Assembly: GCF_964186625.1 (NCBI RefSeq)
Contig: NZ_OZ075108.1
Coordinates: 1,860,001 to 1,924,000 of the forward strand
Source of the DNA: Asticcacaulis sp. MM231
Lineage (GTDB): Bacteria > Pseudomonadota > Alphaproteobacteria > Caulobacterales > Caulobacteraceae
Reading direction: 5' to 3'
DNA: 64,000 bases
Shown: positions 1-9,671 of the stretch, piece after piece
Position numbering within the stretch: position 1 is the stretch's first letter
Layout: every line of letters starts with the position of its first letter
Notes under the pieces: model-generated
What the model was told of the DNA's origin: nothing
The model's database searches: none
What the model saw: only the letters and a program-made list of their open reading frames with translations
Position numbers and translations under genes: made by a program

Positions 1-2
1 TC

Positions 3-1118
3 CGCGAAGAGCACAAGATCGCCTTCGTGAAGTCCAAGGATGGCGTGCCGACCCCGAAGGAAATCCGCGAAGTCCTCGATGATTACGTCATCGGCCAGGG
101 CCAGGCGAAGAAGGTTCTCTCGGTGGCCGTCCACAACCACTACAAGCGCCTCAACCACGCCCAAAAGGGCAATGACGTCGAGCTGGCTAAGTCGAACATC
201 ATGCTGATCGGCCCGACGGGCTCCGGCAAGACGTTGCTGGCCCAAACGCTTGCCCGCATCATCGATGTGCCGTTCACCATGGCCGACGCCACCACCCTGA
301 CCGAAGCCGGTTATGTGGGGGAAGACGTTGAGAACATCATTCTGAAGCTGCTGCAAGCTGCTGATTACAATGTTGAACGCGCTCAGCGCGGCATCGTTTA
401 TATCGACGAAGTCGACAAGATTTCGCGCAAGTCCGATAACCCTTCGATCACCCGCGACGTGTCGGGCGAAGGCGTTCAGCAGGCACTTCTCAAGATCATG
501 GAAGGCACGGTCGCTTCCGTGCCGCCGCAAGGCGGCCGCAAGCATCCTCAGCAGGAATTCCTGCAAGTGGATACGACCAACATCCTGTTCATCTGCGGCG
601 GCGCCTTCGCCGGCCTGGAAAAGATCATTTCCGGCCGCGGCAAGGGCACATCGATCGGTTTCGGCGCCACTGTTAAGGATCCGGAAGATCGCCGCACCGG
701 GGAAATCCTGCGCAATGTCGAGCCGGACGATCTGATGAAGTTTGGTCTGATCCCGGAATTCATCGGCCGTCTGCCGGTTCTGGCGACGCTGGAAGATCTC
801 GACGAAGTGACGCTGGTCAAGATCCTGACTGAGCCGAAGAACGCCCTGATCAAGCAGTATCAGCGCCTGTTCGAGATGGAAAACGTCTCGCTCAACTTCA
901 CGGACGAGGCCCTGATGGGGGTTGCCAAGCGCGCCATTCAGCGCAAGACCGGCGCCCGTGGCCTGCGATCGATCCTCGAAGGCATCCTGCTGGAGACCAT
1001 GTACGAACTGCCGACCATGCAGGGCGTCGAGGAAGTGGTCATCAACGGTGAAGTCATTGAAGAGCGTGCGCAGCCTTTGCTGATTTATGCTGAAAAGCGC
1101 TCCGGCGGCGCTGCATAA
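3..1118 (+). CDS. clpX: ATP-dependent Clp protease ATP-binding subunit ClpX (5' end outside window)
   Basis: AAA+ unfoldase that feeds substrates to ClpP in the cytoplasm. The reading frame is open from base 3, so the N-terminal zinc-binding domain lies upstream of the window; the GTG at 27 is an internal valine codon, not the start. Visible motifs are the Walker A GPTGSGKT (210-233), pore loop GYVGEDVE, Walker [10 protein letters not shown], the IGF loop SIGFGA used to dock ClpP, and a sensor-2 region [11 protein letters not shown]. Length and order match the family C-terminal two thirds. It is followed by a terminator-like hairpin and then lon, the usual alphaproteobacterial arrangement. 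In Caulobacter relatives ClpXP degrades cell-cycle regulators such as CtrA (family knowledge). Identity is certain; only the start is missing. Confidence 0.97.
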   Translation, partial: REEHKIAFVKSKDGVPTPKEIREVLDDYVIGQGQAKKVLSVAVHNHYKRLNHAQKGNDVELAKSNIMLIGPTGSGKTLLAQTLARIIDVPFTMADATTLTEAGYVGEDVENIILKLLQAADYNVERAQRGIVYIDEVDKISRKSDNPSITRDVSGEGVQQALLKIMEGTVASVPPQGGRKHPQQEFLQVDTTNILFICGGAFAGLEKIISGRGKGTSIGFGATVKDPEDRRTGEILRNVEPDDLMKFGLIPEFIGRLPVLATLEDLDEVTLVKILTEPKNALIKQYQRLFEMENVSLNFTDEALMGVAKRAIQRKTGARGLRSILEGILLETMYELPTMQGVEEVVINGEVIEERAQPLLIYAEKRSGGAA

Positions 1119-1485
1119 GCCACTCTGGCGGTCTGCAAATAGCCGTCTCGGTGTGATCCGGTGCTCACGTATTTAAGTACGCTCCGGTTCTCCCGATCCA
1201 GCCATTTTCGCCAAGCCATAGCGGCTTATGATTGTGTGAGATTAAACGCGGTCCTGGAATCGGGACCGCGTTTTTCTTTGACACTCAAGTAAGGACCTGA
1301 TGCCCTGACTTGAACTTTCCTCCGGGTACACCACATGCAGTCCAAGGCGCTTAAATGGAACGATGCGGACTTATCCCCTGTATATTCCCCAAAACGGCGC
1401 GATTTATTTTAAGACTTGGTTGAGCGTGAGAGCCTAGGGTTTACACTTAGAGCTTCGCTTGGCTTGAGTTTGTGAAGGAGTCCCC
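1119..1485. other. clpX-lon intergenic region
   Basis: A 367-base gap without a credible gene. It holds a small bulged inverted repeat near 1158-1187 (CCGG arms outside, CGTA/TACG arms around TTTAAG), a terminator-like hairpin at 1245-1275 and the lon leader. A CTTGAA at 1309-1314 followed after 17 bases by CACATG resembles a heat-shock sigma-32 promoter only weakly. The lon ribosome binding site GAAGGAG lies just before 1486. Confidence 0.5.
1245..1275 (+). terminator. Rho-independent terminator after clpX
   Basis: A ten-base stem AACGCGGTCC / GGACCGCGTT with an eight-base loop is followed by a T-rich run, placed 126 bases after the clpX stop. It separates clpX from lon transcription. Confidence 0.8.
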
Positions 1486-3879
1486 ATGTTAGACGTATTG
1501 ACCATTCCTGTTCTGCCGCTGCGCGATATCGTTGTCTTTCCGCATATGGTCGTGCCGTTGTTCGTTGGCCGTGAGAAATCCGTGCAGGCGCTCGATGAGG
1601 TCATGAAGGGCGACAAACAAATTCTGCTCGCCACACAAAAGAATTCCGGCGATGACGATCCCGAAGCCGACGCGATCTATGACATCGGCGTGCTGGCCAA
1701 TGTGCTGCAATTGCTGAAACTGCCCGACGGCACCGTCAAGGTGCTCGTGGAAGGCAAGAGCCGTGCGCGCATCAAGCGCTTCGTCTCGACCGACACCTAT
1801 TATGAAGCCGAAGCCTATCCGCTCGATGCGCAACTGGCCGAAGGTCCGGACGCCGAAGCGCTGCAACGCGCTGTGGCTGAGCAGTTCGAGAACTATATCA
1901 AGCTCAACAAGAAGATCCCGCCGGAAACCCTCAACGCCATCGCCGAGATCACCGACGCCGATGTGCTGGCCGATTCCATTGCCGCGCATCTGGTCGTCAA
2001 GATCGCCGACAAGCAGGCCCTGCTGGAGCAATTGTCGGTCAGCAAGCGCCTGGAGAAGATCTACGCCCTGATGGAAGGCGAAATCTCCGTTCTGCAGGTC
2101 GAGAAAAAGATCCGCTCGCGCGTCAAGCGTCAGATGGAGAAGACCCAGCGCGAATATTATCTGAATGAGCAGATGAAGGCCATTCAGCGCGAACTCGGCG
2201 AACAGGACGAAGGCAAGGACGAACTGGCTGATCTCGAAAAGAAGATCAAGGCCACCAAGCTTTCCAAGGAAGCCCGCACCAAGGCGATGGCTGAGCTGAA
2301 TAAGCTGCGCCACATGTCACCCATGTCGGCCGAAAGCACGGTTGTGCGCAACTATCTCGACTGGCTGCTCAGCATCCCCTGGGGCGCCGCCAAGCCGAAG
2401 GCGATCGACCTCAAGAAGGCCGAGGATATCCTGGAAGCCGATCACTACGGTCTGGAGAAGGTCAAGGAACGCATCCTTGAACATCTGGCTGTGCAGGCCC
2501 GCATGGGCACGCTGAAGGGCCCTATCCTGTGCCTCGTTGGCCCTCCGGGCGTTGGCAAGACCTCGCTCGGCAAGTCGATCGCCAAGGCGACCAATCGTGA
2601 GTTCGTCCGCATTTCGCTGGGCGGCGTGCGCGATGAATTGGAAATCCGTGGTCACCGCCGCACCTATATTGGCTCGATGCCCGGCAAGATCATCCAGAAC
2701 ATGAAGAAAGTCAAAACGACCAATGCTTTCTTCCTGCTCGATGAAATCGACAAGATGGGCAATGACTGGCGCGGCGATCCCGCTTCGGCCCTGCTTGAAG
2801 TGCTCGATCCGGCGCAGAATTCTACCTTTGCCGATCACTATCTCGAAGTCGATTACGACCTGTCGAAGATCATGTTCGTCACAACGGCCAACAGCCTGAA
2901 TATGTCGCAACCGCTGCTCGACCGGATGGAGATCATCCGTATCCCCGGCTATACCGAGGATGAAAAGGTCGAGATCGCCAAGCGTCACGTCCTGCCGAAC
3001 CTCATGAAGGAACACGGTCTGTCGGGCGAAGAGTTCGTGGTGCCGGAAGAGGCGATCCGCGATCTCATTCGCTACTATACTCGTGAGGCCGGCGTGCGTT
3101 CGCTGGAACGCGAACTGGGTAATCTGGCGCGCAAGACGATCCGTGATCTGGCGCGCGAAAACGTCAAGTCGATCACCATCGATGACGAGCGTCTGGCCAA
3201 ATATGCCGGCGTGAAGAAGTATCACTACGGCGCCACGGATGAAGTCGATCAGGTCGGCATCGTCACCGGTCTGGCCTGGACAGAGTTTGGCGGGGATATC
3301 CTCACCATCGAAGCCATCCGTATGCCGGGCAAGGGACTGATGAAGGTCACTGGCAATTTGAAAGACGTTATGAAGGAGTCCGTTTCAGCGGCCAATTCCT
3401 ACGTCAAGGCGCTGGGGCCGAAGTTCGGCATCCTGCCGCCGGTGTTTGATAAGACCGATGTCCACGTCCACGTACCTGAAGGCGCTACGCCTAAGGACGG
3501 CCCCTCGGCCGGCGTCGCCATGGCTGTGGCCATGGTCTCGGTGTTGACCGGAATTCCGGTCCGCAAGGATCTGGCCATGACGGGGGAAATCACCCTGCGT
3601 GGCCGTGTCCTGCCGATCGGTGGCCTCAAGGAAAAGCTGCTGGCGGCTCTGCGCTCCGGCATCAAGACCGTGCTGATTCCGAAGGAAAACGAGAAGGATC
3701 TGATCGATCTGCCGGCCAATGTAAAATCCGGCCTTGAGATCATCCCTGTGTCACTGGTGGAAGAGGCGCTAAAGCACGCCCTGACCAAGCCGCTGGTTCC
3801 GGTGGAATGGATTGAGCCGGTTATAGCTGCCACGGCTGTGACGCCGGTTGATGATGCGGATGCCGCCACGGCGCACTGA
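1486..3879 (+). CDS. lon: ATP-dependent endopeptidase Lon
   Basis: Homo-oligomeric AAA+ serine protease that degrades misfolded and regulatory proteins in the cytoplasm. The 797-residue protein has the LAN substrate-binding domain (about 8-200), a helical linker, an AAA+ module with Walker A GPPGVGKT near residue 352 and Walker B FFLLDEIDK near 416, and a C-terminal protease domain. The catalytic dyad can be placed at Ser674 in KDGPSAGVAM and Lys717 in GGLKEK; their 43-residue spacing equals that of E. coli Lon. The ATG at 1486 has a good GAAGGAG site upstream and the start MLDVLTIPVLPLRDIVVFP is typical. It stands alone between two terminators. Length is normal and no key residue is missing. 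Confidence 0.98.
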   Translation: MLDVLTIPVLPLRDIVVFPHMVVPLFVGREKSVQALDEVMKGDKQILLATQKNSGDDDPEADAIYDIGVLANVLQLLKLPDGTVKVLVEGKSRARIKRFVSTDTYYEAEAYPLDAQLAEGPDAEALQRAVAEQFENYIKLNKKIPPETLNAIAEITDADVLADSIAAHLVVKIADKQALLEQLSVSKRLEKIYALMEGEISVLQVEKKIRSRVKRQMEKTQREYYLNEQMKAIQRELGEQDEGKDELADLEKKIKATKLSKEARTKAMAELNKLRHMSPMSAESTVVRNYLDWLLSIPWGAAKPKAIDLKKAEDILEADHYGLEKVKERILEHLAVQARMGTLKGPILCLVGPPGVGKTSLGKSIAKATNREFVRISLGGVRDELEIRGHRRTYIGSMPGKIIQNMKKVKTTNAFFLLDEIDKMGNDWRGDPASALLEVLDPAQNSTFADHYLEVDYDLSKIMFVTTANSLNMSQPLLDRMEIIRIPGYTEDEKVEIAKRHVLPNLMKEHGLSGEEFVVPEEAIRDLIRYYTREAGVRSLERELGNLARKTIRDLARENVKSITIDDERLAKYAGVKKYHYGATDEVDQVGIVTGLAWTEFGGDILTIEAIRMPGKGLMKVTGNLKDVMKESVSAANSYVKALGPKFGILPPVFDKTDVHVHVPEGATPKDGPSAGVAMAVAMVSVLTGIPVRKDLAMTGEITLRGRVLPIGGLKEKLLAALRSGIKTVLIPKENEKDLIDLPANVKSGLEIIPVSLVEEALKHALTKPLVPVEWIEPVIAATAVTPVDDADAATAH

Positions 3880-3901
3880 TCATAGCGGTTCGTCAAAATG
3901 T

Positions 3902-3935
3902 GGGGCCTGGCGGCAATGTCGTCAGGCCCCTTTTT
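3902..3935 (+). terminator. Rho-independent terminator after lon
   Basis: GGGGCCTG and CAGGCCCC form an eight-base GC-rich stem, followed by TTTTT at 3931-3935, 22 bases after the lon stop. A strong canonical terminator. Confidence 0.88.
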
Positions 3936-4044
3936 GTTGTCTGCGTCGAAGTCCTCTTGACTTGGCAAGCACGCGTGTGTGCCGAGGTGTCGTCTCTCTT
4001 TGCGACCTTCTTCGCACGTTTCGCAGAGAGAGAATCACTTCCCC

Positions 4045-4053
4045 TTATCCACA
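4045..4053 (+). promoter_or_regulatory. Perfect DnaA-box sequence upstream of hup
   Basis: TTATCCACA matches the strict nine-base DnaA consensus. It lies about 260 bases before the HU start and before the proposed promoter. A single box can occur by chance in 64 kb, so a regulatory role is inference. Confidence 0.3.
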
Positions 4054-4189
4054 AGGGATTTGCGCTTAAGCGACGTCTTTATCGCTGAATTTTAGGCCTT
4101 AGGTGTCCCATAACCGGTCAAAAGGACGTGAAAACGCGCAAACCCTTTAAAAAACACGGTTTGCAGTGCAATAAACGGCATTTATTGCT

Positions 4190-4219
4190 TTGACGGGCGG
4201 TGAAAATTGTAGTCTCTAT
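4190..4219 (+). promoter_or_regulatory. Candidate sigma-70 promoter for hup
   Basis: TTGACG (4190-4195) matches the Caulobacter-type -35 element. After 17-18 bases comes CTCTATC, a loose match to the -10 GCTAnAWC. It would give a leader of roughly 90 bases before the HU start at 4312. Confidence 0.35.
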
Positions 4220-4311
4220 CGGCTTCACCCGTTAACGACTCACGGCTTAGAGCCAGGTCCTTAAGGGTAAGCTTAGCAACTGACCCCAAGACGGGTAAGG
4301 GAGAGAGATTA

Positions 4312-4587
4312 ATGACGAAAGCTGAACTCGTAGCCGCCATCGCCGATCAGGCTGGCCTGACGAAAGATCAAGCCAAGAAGGCGCTCGACGCTTTCACCGA
4401 TAGCGTTGTTGGCGCTCTGAAAAAGGGTGATGATGTGCGCCTCGTGGGCTTCGGCACCTTCCTCGCGGTTAAGCGCGAAGCCGGCACCGCCCGCAACCCG
4501 CGCACTGGCGAAACCGTGCAGCGCCCGGCCTCGGTCACCGCACGCTTCCGCGTCGGCGAAGGCCTCAAGGGTGCCCTGAACGGCTAA
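4312..4587 (+). CDS. hup: DNA-binding protein HU
   Basis: Small basic nucleoid protein of 91 residues that bends and compacts DNA as a dimer. It shows the full bacterial HU/IHF fold: N-terminal helices MTKAELVAAIADQAGL, the signature VGFGTFLAVKREAGTARNP with the arm motif RNPRTGE, and the C-terminal RFRVGEGLK. The length is that of an HU subunit. The start has a purine-rich GGGAGAGAG site. It forms a single-gene unit between the lon terminator and a long inverted repeat ahead of tRNA-Val. The subtype (HU-alpha or HU-beta) cannot be assigned, and an IHF subunit is less likely because the arm and N-terminus are HU-like. Confidence 0.95.
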   Translation: MTKAELVAAIADQAGLTKDQAKKALDAFTDSVVGALKKGDDVRLVGFGTFLAVKREAGTARNPRTGETVQRPASVTARFRVGEGLKGALNG

Positions 4588-4629
4588 GGTTTTCGGTTTC
4601 GCCTGGCGAACCCGGAGCTAAATGTTCTG

Positions 4630-4680
4630 CAAGAGGCGTTTTCGTACCGGTTTCAACGCTGGATACGGAAACGCCTCTTG
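4630..4680 (+). terminator. Long inverted repeat after hup, probable terminator
   Basis: A 17-base arm (4630-4646) pairs with 4664-4680 with one mismatch around a 17-base loop. It lies 42 bases after the HU stop and just before tRNA-Val. A clear T run is absent, so it may act as an mRNA-stabilising hairpin instead. Confidence 0.55.
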
Positions 4681-4723
4681 ACTTATGTGGGCGAGATTGG
4701 CAAACCGAGCCTCCCTGTGGAAG

Positions 4724-4799
4724 GGGCGATTAGCTCAGCTGGCAGAGCGGCTCGTTTACACCGAGTAGGTCGGCGGTTCGATCCCGTCATCGCCCACCA
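4724..4799 (+). tRNA. tRNA-Val (anticodon TAC)
   Basis: A 76-base cloverleaf with acceptor GGGCGAT/ATCGCCC, D-loop TAGCTCAGCTGG, anticodon loop TTTACAC reading TAC, T arm GGTTCGATCC and an encoded CCA end. It decodes GTA valine codons. Confidence 0.97.
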
Positions 4800-4849
4800 C
4801 AGATTTTAAATGGCTCCGAGCATCCGCTCCGGGCCATTCTTTGTTTTCG

Positions 4850-5767
4850 TCAGAAGCTCAGATCCGCCCGCACCGGATAATGATCAGAGCCCACGGCTTG
4901 CAGAACCTTGTAACTCCCGGCCGTGGCCCCCTTGGCAAAGATATGATCAATCTGTATGGCGAGCCAGGGCCTGTCTGACGGCCAGGTATGCGTTAGACCG
5001 GACCCATGTGGCCATTGTACCTTTTCGGCAAGTAGCGGCGCCATATTTCGCGACCATAGCGTAGTGTTCAGGTCACCGGCGATGATGACGTTTCCCGGCG
5101 TTGCTTTTACGCGCTCGGCCAAGATTTCCAGATAGTGAGTATTCTCCTGCGTCAGTCTCTTTGTGGCTGGTGGCATGGGATGCGCCACGAACAGTGTCAG
5201 GTCATCAAAATGCAATTTAGCCAAAGGCATATCTGACCGGCCAACATGTTCGATATGCGCCTTGAAAGGCCTTTTGGCATACACACTCATTCCGAAGATG
5301 CCCAGATCCGGTGTCATGCGGTAGGGATAGAGTGTTCTCAAGGGTTTCAAACCATAGAGCCATGGCGGAGAGGTTTCCACAGCGACGAAAATGTCCGGAT
5401 TTTCTCGTCGGACCATGGTCATAATGCGCTCAAACTCGTAATTATCGTACAGCACATTCGCTGAGACGATGCTTATCCGGTTATGTACCTCACCAGCAGG
5501 CGCTGGAAGGCGCTGCATGGTTATGAAGCGTTCGCCCATTGGAAGTGCGTTCAGCGTCATAACAACAATCGCCAGGTTTATGAGGAGCTTATCACGCAGC
5601 AGAATGGATGCAGCCAGAGTCGTAAGCGACGCCGCGAGAATTTGAGGTCGGAATGGATTGATCATTTCGCCTTGCCAAAGGACGGGCGCAAACAGGCCTG
5701 CAACGCCCACGAGCGCAATACCTGCCAAGCCGATGCTCAGACACAGCCGAACCCTGTTGCGCATCAT
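4850..5767 (-). CDS. Membrane-anchored endonuclease/exonuclease/phosphatase family protein
   Basis: A 305-residue protein with about three hydrophobic N-terminal segments (roughly 8-30, 42-58, 62-78) followed by an EEP-fold domain facing the periplasm or outside. Metal/catalytic motifs are in order: SANVLYDN, FVAVETSP, AGDLNTTLWS, QIDHIF and SDHYPVRADLSF. This is the DNase I-like hydrolase fold; the substrate (nucleic acid, phosphodiester or phosphoinositide) cannot be told. I chose the ATG at 5767 because GGGGGAT precedes it and the longer forms starting at 5815 or 5776 would begin inside or directly at the hairpin that ends the upstream autotransporter gene. Same strand as that gene, so some readthrough is possible. 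Confidence 0.85.
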   Translation of the reverse strand: MMRNRVRLCLSIGLAGIALVGVAGLFAPVLWQGEMINPFRPQILAASLTTLAASILLRDKLLINLAIVVMTLNALPMGERFITMQRLPAPAGEVHNRISIVSANVLYDNYEFERIMTMVRRENPDIFVAVETSPPWLYGLKPLRTLYPYRMTPDLGIFGMSVYAKRPFKAHIEHVGRSDMPLAKLHFDDLTLFVAHPMPPATKRLTQENTHYLEILAERVKATPGNVIIAGDLNTTLWSRNMAPLLAEKVQWPHGSGLTHTWPSDRPWLAIQIDHIFAKGATAGSYKVLQAVGSDHYPVRADLSF

Positions 5768-5777
5768 ATCCCCCATG

Positions 5778-5812
5778 AAAAAGCCGCCGTCCCAGAATGA
5801 GACGACGGCTTT
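5778..5812 (-). terminator. Rho-independent terminator after the autotransporter gene
   Basis: On the minus strand a twelve-base stem (one mismatch) with a nine-base loop ends in TTTTT, 24 bases after the autotransporter stop. The start region of the EEP-family gene follows directly. Confidence 0.85.
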
Positions 5813-5835
5813 CAATTTGCAAGTTGTGACGTTTC

Positions 5836-8800
5836 CTAGAACTGGAAGCGCGTCCGCAGGGCGATGGAGTAGTTGGAATAGGCATCCTGCTTTTCGTATT
5901 CGCCTTCCAGAGAGAAGTAGCTGTACTGGTTGTCCGCCGAAATGCGGAAGCCTGCCACAGGACCGCCGCCCTCGATATCACCGCCCGACAGGGTAAAGGG
6001 CGTGGAGCCCGCAGCCGCGAAGGCGGACACTGTATCGGCCAGTTCAGCCGAGACATTCTGCTTATAACCGAACCAGATTTCAGGCTTCACGAAGAGCTTG
6101 GTGTAGCTGAAGTTCAGCAGGGCGGTGGACGTGAACAGGTGGCTGTTGCGTTCGCCAACCGTAAGATCGAAGTAATCGCCACCACCGGATTCGCTGTGGT
6201 CCTTTTCATTGAGAGCGTAGTAATCGGCCAGAACCTGTGGCGTCATGCTGAAGGGGCCAGCTTTAATTTCATAGGAAGCCCCAAGACCGCCACTGTAGGA
6301 ATAGCCGTCCCATTTGGCGTGAGCGACATGGTTGACCGAATCGGTCAGGATGTTGCGTGTGGTTTCAAAAGATGTAAAGCCTGCGCCTGCGTGGGCCCAC
6401 GACTTGAGAGCGCCGGTGCGCAAGCGCCAGTAACCACCAACCGTGACATCCGAATTGACCGTCTTTTCCGACGCGATGGCAAAGGTATCGAGCGGTGAGG
6501 CCGAGGTATAGGACATATACACGCCGACCATCTGGTTGCCATAGACCTCGCGTTCGCGACCGCCGGCGAAGCTGAAGCCGGTGGCCTTGAAGCCGGCCGT
6601 ATCCCCGTAATCTCTTTTGGTGTGGTAGCCATATTCCTGTAACCACCACTGGCCTTCATTATTGTCAGGCACCAGGGTCAGCGTCCCGAGCGTCCGGTTG
6701 AGCGAAGAAGCGCCAAGCGACAGGTTGAGTAGGTTTTCACCAGAATAATCAGGTAGATACTGGTTATATATCTGATCGAAGCCTTCCTTGGTAACCTGGC
6801 TCATCAGTGCGCTGGTGGCCCCTGCATCTTTTGCGGCCACTGACAGGATAGGCGCCAGAGCCGAGTACTGATTGTCGGAGAACTTGCCCTCTTCCTTATT
6901 TTTCAGGCGGAAGTCGGCATAGAGTTCGGTGTTGCCGGTGTTTGTTGTCAGGTCGGCGTGATAAAGATAGGGGATGTGACCATCGAGCCCCGTCGTGACC
7001 ACATTGCCCAATGAGAAGCTTGACGCCGTCATGAGTGTGAACTTCGTCGGGGTCACGATCAGATTGTTCAGGGTTACGTTAAGCGTTGCGCCGGTATCAA
7101 ATATGGCCGCGCCTGTGTTGGTGAAAATAGGCGTTGTCGGCTTTGTCGTATCCAGCGAGAGCGACAGCGTGCTCTCTGCGCCGACGTGAAGGCTGGTCAG
7201 GTTAAGCGAGGTGCCAGACAGGAAGCCAGCCGTGCCCTTGGCCAGATCGAACGCCACCGTCCCGGTTGCGCCATTGTTCGCCTTACCGACGAAAACGGCG
7301 TCGCCTGACAGCGTAAAGCTATTGGTGCCATTACCGAAGTCAATATTACCGGAAATCAGCCCGCCGTTTGATGTAATCGAATCGTTGCCTGAGCCGAGCA
7401 GGATGTCGCCACGGATATACGGCGCGGCAATCGCCTTGTCCGCGTCGCTGTCGGTGGGGTTGGTGTCGATTTGCGTCAGGGTCAGCCCGGCGGTATTTGA
7501 GCGGGTGTCGATGGCGATGGGACGATTTACGAGCGTGTCGGTCGTTCCGTCGCCATTATCGTCGGAGGCTGTTATGGTGGCGCTGATGATGCTGTTGTTG
7601 GTGATGTTCGTCAGGGTGTTCGACTGGTCGCGTATGGCCACGGCATGTTCGGTCGATCCCGTAGCGACGGCATAGACGCCCCCACCGACGGCGACATTGA
7701 TCCTGGGCAGGTTGGCGCCCGACAGAATATCGATGGCGCGGGCCGTGGTGTTGCCGACTGTTGCGTAGGTCGTGGTCGTGGTGCCATTGGTGGTCGTTGA
7801 GGTGGCTGTTGTTGCCGACGACGCCGTACCACGAATTCGTGCCCTGAACATCCAGAAGTGGCGTTGTCGCACCGCTCTGCACTGAAAGTGCCGTGGCATT
7901 GCCGCCGTAGGCTGTTGAAGACACGGTGCCCTTGATACCAATGCCATTGGCGATGGTTACGGCATGGCCCAGCCCACCCAATTGGACGGCGACACTGTCT
8001 ACATTCTGATAGAGAGCTGAGCCGGTAATCGATCCGCGTACAAGCAGACCATAGTTGACGGCCGGTGGGTTGAGCGCTGTTGTCCCATAGACAAGGCCGC
8101 CAAGCGTAATGTCGGACGTGCCAGAAGCGATACGCAGGGCAGGGGCCGAGCCATAATTGGTCAGGGTTGCCGTCGACTGGGTGGTGTCAGCGTTACCGTC
8201 GCCATCCTGATCGGTATTGGCCTTGTTGGCGTCTGTCGTCTCATCACGCGTCACGGTCGAGCCGATCAAAAGCCCCTTGGCCAGATTGCCGGAGATATCG
8301 ACCAAAGGACCGGATTGATAAAGGTCTTCCGGTGTTGCGAGGACCGTTTTCAAAACTGACGAAGAGAGGGATGAGGTCGTTGCGTAACCCGTGCCGGTGT
8401 AAGCGCCGTCAATAATGACACTGCCGCCGAAATTGCCGGAGAGGTTAACCGCCTTGGAGTCCTTGCCATGGCTGTTGATGGTGCCGCTGAGATAGACATT
8501 ACCGGTGGCGCCGTTTTCAAGCGAAACGGCAGTATTGTTGTCACCATTCATCGTGATGGTGCCATCCATGGTGAAATTACCCTGGATGTTGTTTTCAAAG
8601 CGAATGCCGTAGGCATTTTTGCCATCCACGGCGATGGTGCTGCCACTGTTGACAATGACATTGCCGATAAACGGTGTCGTGCCGGTGGAATGGATGCCGT
8701 AGCGCGCCACCGAATCAGCGAACGGTGCTTCAACAATACCGTCAGGCGCAGCGGTGCCGTCGGCAGCCTTCGTTGTATCGACAGGCGTGTAGTCGTCGGT

Positions 8801-9130
8801 GACCGTGATATTGGCTGAAACCGTCAGGTCGCCGGTACGGCCACCATCGATCAGGATGCCGGTCGAGCCCGCGGCAGACTTCAACATGTCGATCTTGCCC
8901 TTGAGCGTGACCGAATTATTCGAATCAACCGTGATGGCGTTGCCGCTGGTCACCGTTATCGAGCCCGCCGTATCGACCGTCAGGTCGCCTGCGACCGAGG
9001 TTTTGACAGGCGCGGTGGTCGCTGTGTTGATCGTGGTGGCAGCCAGGGCCTGACCGCTCATACCGGCCACGGCCAACAGGCCCATGGTGAGGTTAAGGGC
9101 TGTAGCGGTCAGAAGTTTGTGTTTGCGCAT
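5836..9130 (-). pseudogene. Type V autotransporter, interrupted by one frameshift
   Basis: Surface or secreted passenger protein with its own outer-membrane barrel. The first half starts at 9130 with a Sec signal peptide (MRKHKLLTATALNLT ... GQALA) and a Shine-Dalgarno AGGGAAG; a long Thr/Asn/Gly/Asp-rich passenger of beta-helix type follows with repeated LSGxxxGxVxxxG-like turns. Near 7800-7815 coding sense moves to another frame, which continues to 5836 and ends in a classic autotransporter barrel finishing IALRTRFQF with terminal Phe. The span of 3295 bases is one more than a multiple of three, so deleting one base gives a single product of about 1097 residues. The junction is in alternating GTC/GGC/AAC codons, not a long homopolymer. 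It could be a true null allele, a contingency change or a sequence error. Confidence 0.85.
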
Positions 9131-9309
9131 GTGGTAAGCTTCCCTGGGGTGCTTTGTATTACGATGAGATGGAGGTGAGGCCTTGTGGCCCTCATGGTCT
9201 GTGTCGATTGTGTCGGCCGGCGAAGTCTGAGAGGTCACCTTTAACCTTTATTTCAACAGCGTAAAAGATGGCAAACGCCGTTTTGGCGCACCATGCAAGG
9301 CTTTGAACG

Positions 9310-9341
9310 GAAATAGCCTCTAAATTGTGCCACAAAGTCAA
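9310..9341 (-). promoter_or_regulatory. Candidate promoter of the autotransporter gene
   Basis: On the minus strand TTGACT (9341-9336) is followed after 18 bases by GCTATTTC (9317-9310), close to the Caulobacter -10 GCTAnAWC. It would give a leader of about 170 bases. The rest of 9131-9497 shows no gene. Confidence 0.45.
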
Positions 9342-9514
9342 AAATAAAGAGGGCTTAATTATGTCCGCGCGCCGTCTCAAGCGTCATGATTACCAACCAT
9401 AGGCGCGGGTGATTTCACCAAATGTGCGCGCAATGGTACAGCCAACACGGACGGCGGCTGGGGTGAAGCTATGCAGATTAAATTATGAAGAAGATTGGGG
9501 GGGGGGGATGCGGT

Positions 9515-9542
9515 GCCACCGTTGCTTATCAGCAAGGGTGGC
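9515..9542 (-). terminator. Hairpin at the 3' end of tRNA-Asp copy 1
   Basis: GCCACC and GGTGGC arms plus an inner TTGCT/AGCAA helix surround a four-base loop. On the minus strand it begins inside the encoded CCA of the tRNA and is followed by C-rich sequence, not T. It is likely a processing or termination structure; the same hairpin occurs in copy 2. Confidence 0.45.
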
Positions 9543-9615
9543 GCGAGTGACGGGACTCGAACCCGCGACCTTCGGCGTGACAGGCCGACACTCTAACCAA
9601 CTGAGCTACACCCGC
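9539..9615 (-). tRNA. tRNA-Asp (anticodon GTC), copy 1
   Basis: A 77-base cloverleaf on the minus strand: acceptor GCGGGTG/CACTCGC, D arm GTAGCTCAGTTGG, anticodon loop CTGTCAC reading GTC, T arm GGGTTCGAGTCCC with a normal seven-base loop, and an encoded CCA. This is the intact copy of the duplicated pair. Confidence 0.96.
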
Positions 9616-9671
9616 ATTCCCTTTTCCCTAAGAACCATCTGCGTTGCCGCTGGCTTCAGGGAAGGTGCGCT

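Larger units (their letters stand above)
3936..4311. other. lon-hup intergenic region
   Basis: No credible coding sequence. It contains a perfect DnaA-box sequence TTATCCACA (4045-4053) inside a small CCCTT/AAGGG inverted repeat, the ten-base palindrome CGCTTAAGCG (4063-4072), an AT-rich stretch with repeated TTTAAAAAA-like runs, a candidate promoter for the HU gene near 4190, and a GGGAGAGAG ribosome binding site just before 4312. Confidence 0.5.

Noticed and set aside
1158..1187. Inverted repeat with CCGG outer arms after clpX
   Set aside because: Imperfect and only one copy seen in the window; could be a dispersed intergenic repeat but not supported without a genome search.
1309..1337. 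Heat-shock sigma-32 promoter for lon
   Set aside because: CTTGAA is present but the -10 match (CACATG) is poor; kept only as a remark.
1489..2313. 274-codon open frame antisense to lon
   Set aside because: Exact shadow of lon with Leu/Arg/Gln-rich composition and no domain; the lon frame is unmistakable.
4810..5064. 84-codon plus-strand frame after tRNA-Val
   Set aside because: Antisense to the EEP-family gene and overlapping the tRNA trailer; no coding features.
9192..9380. 62-codon minus-strand frame upstream of the autotransporter
   Set aside because: Covers the probable promoter and leader; no ribosome site or homology.
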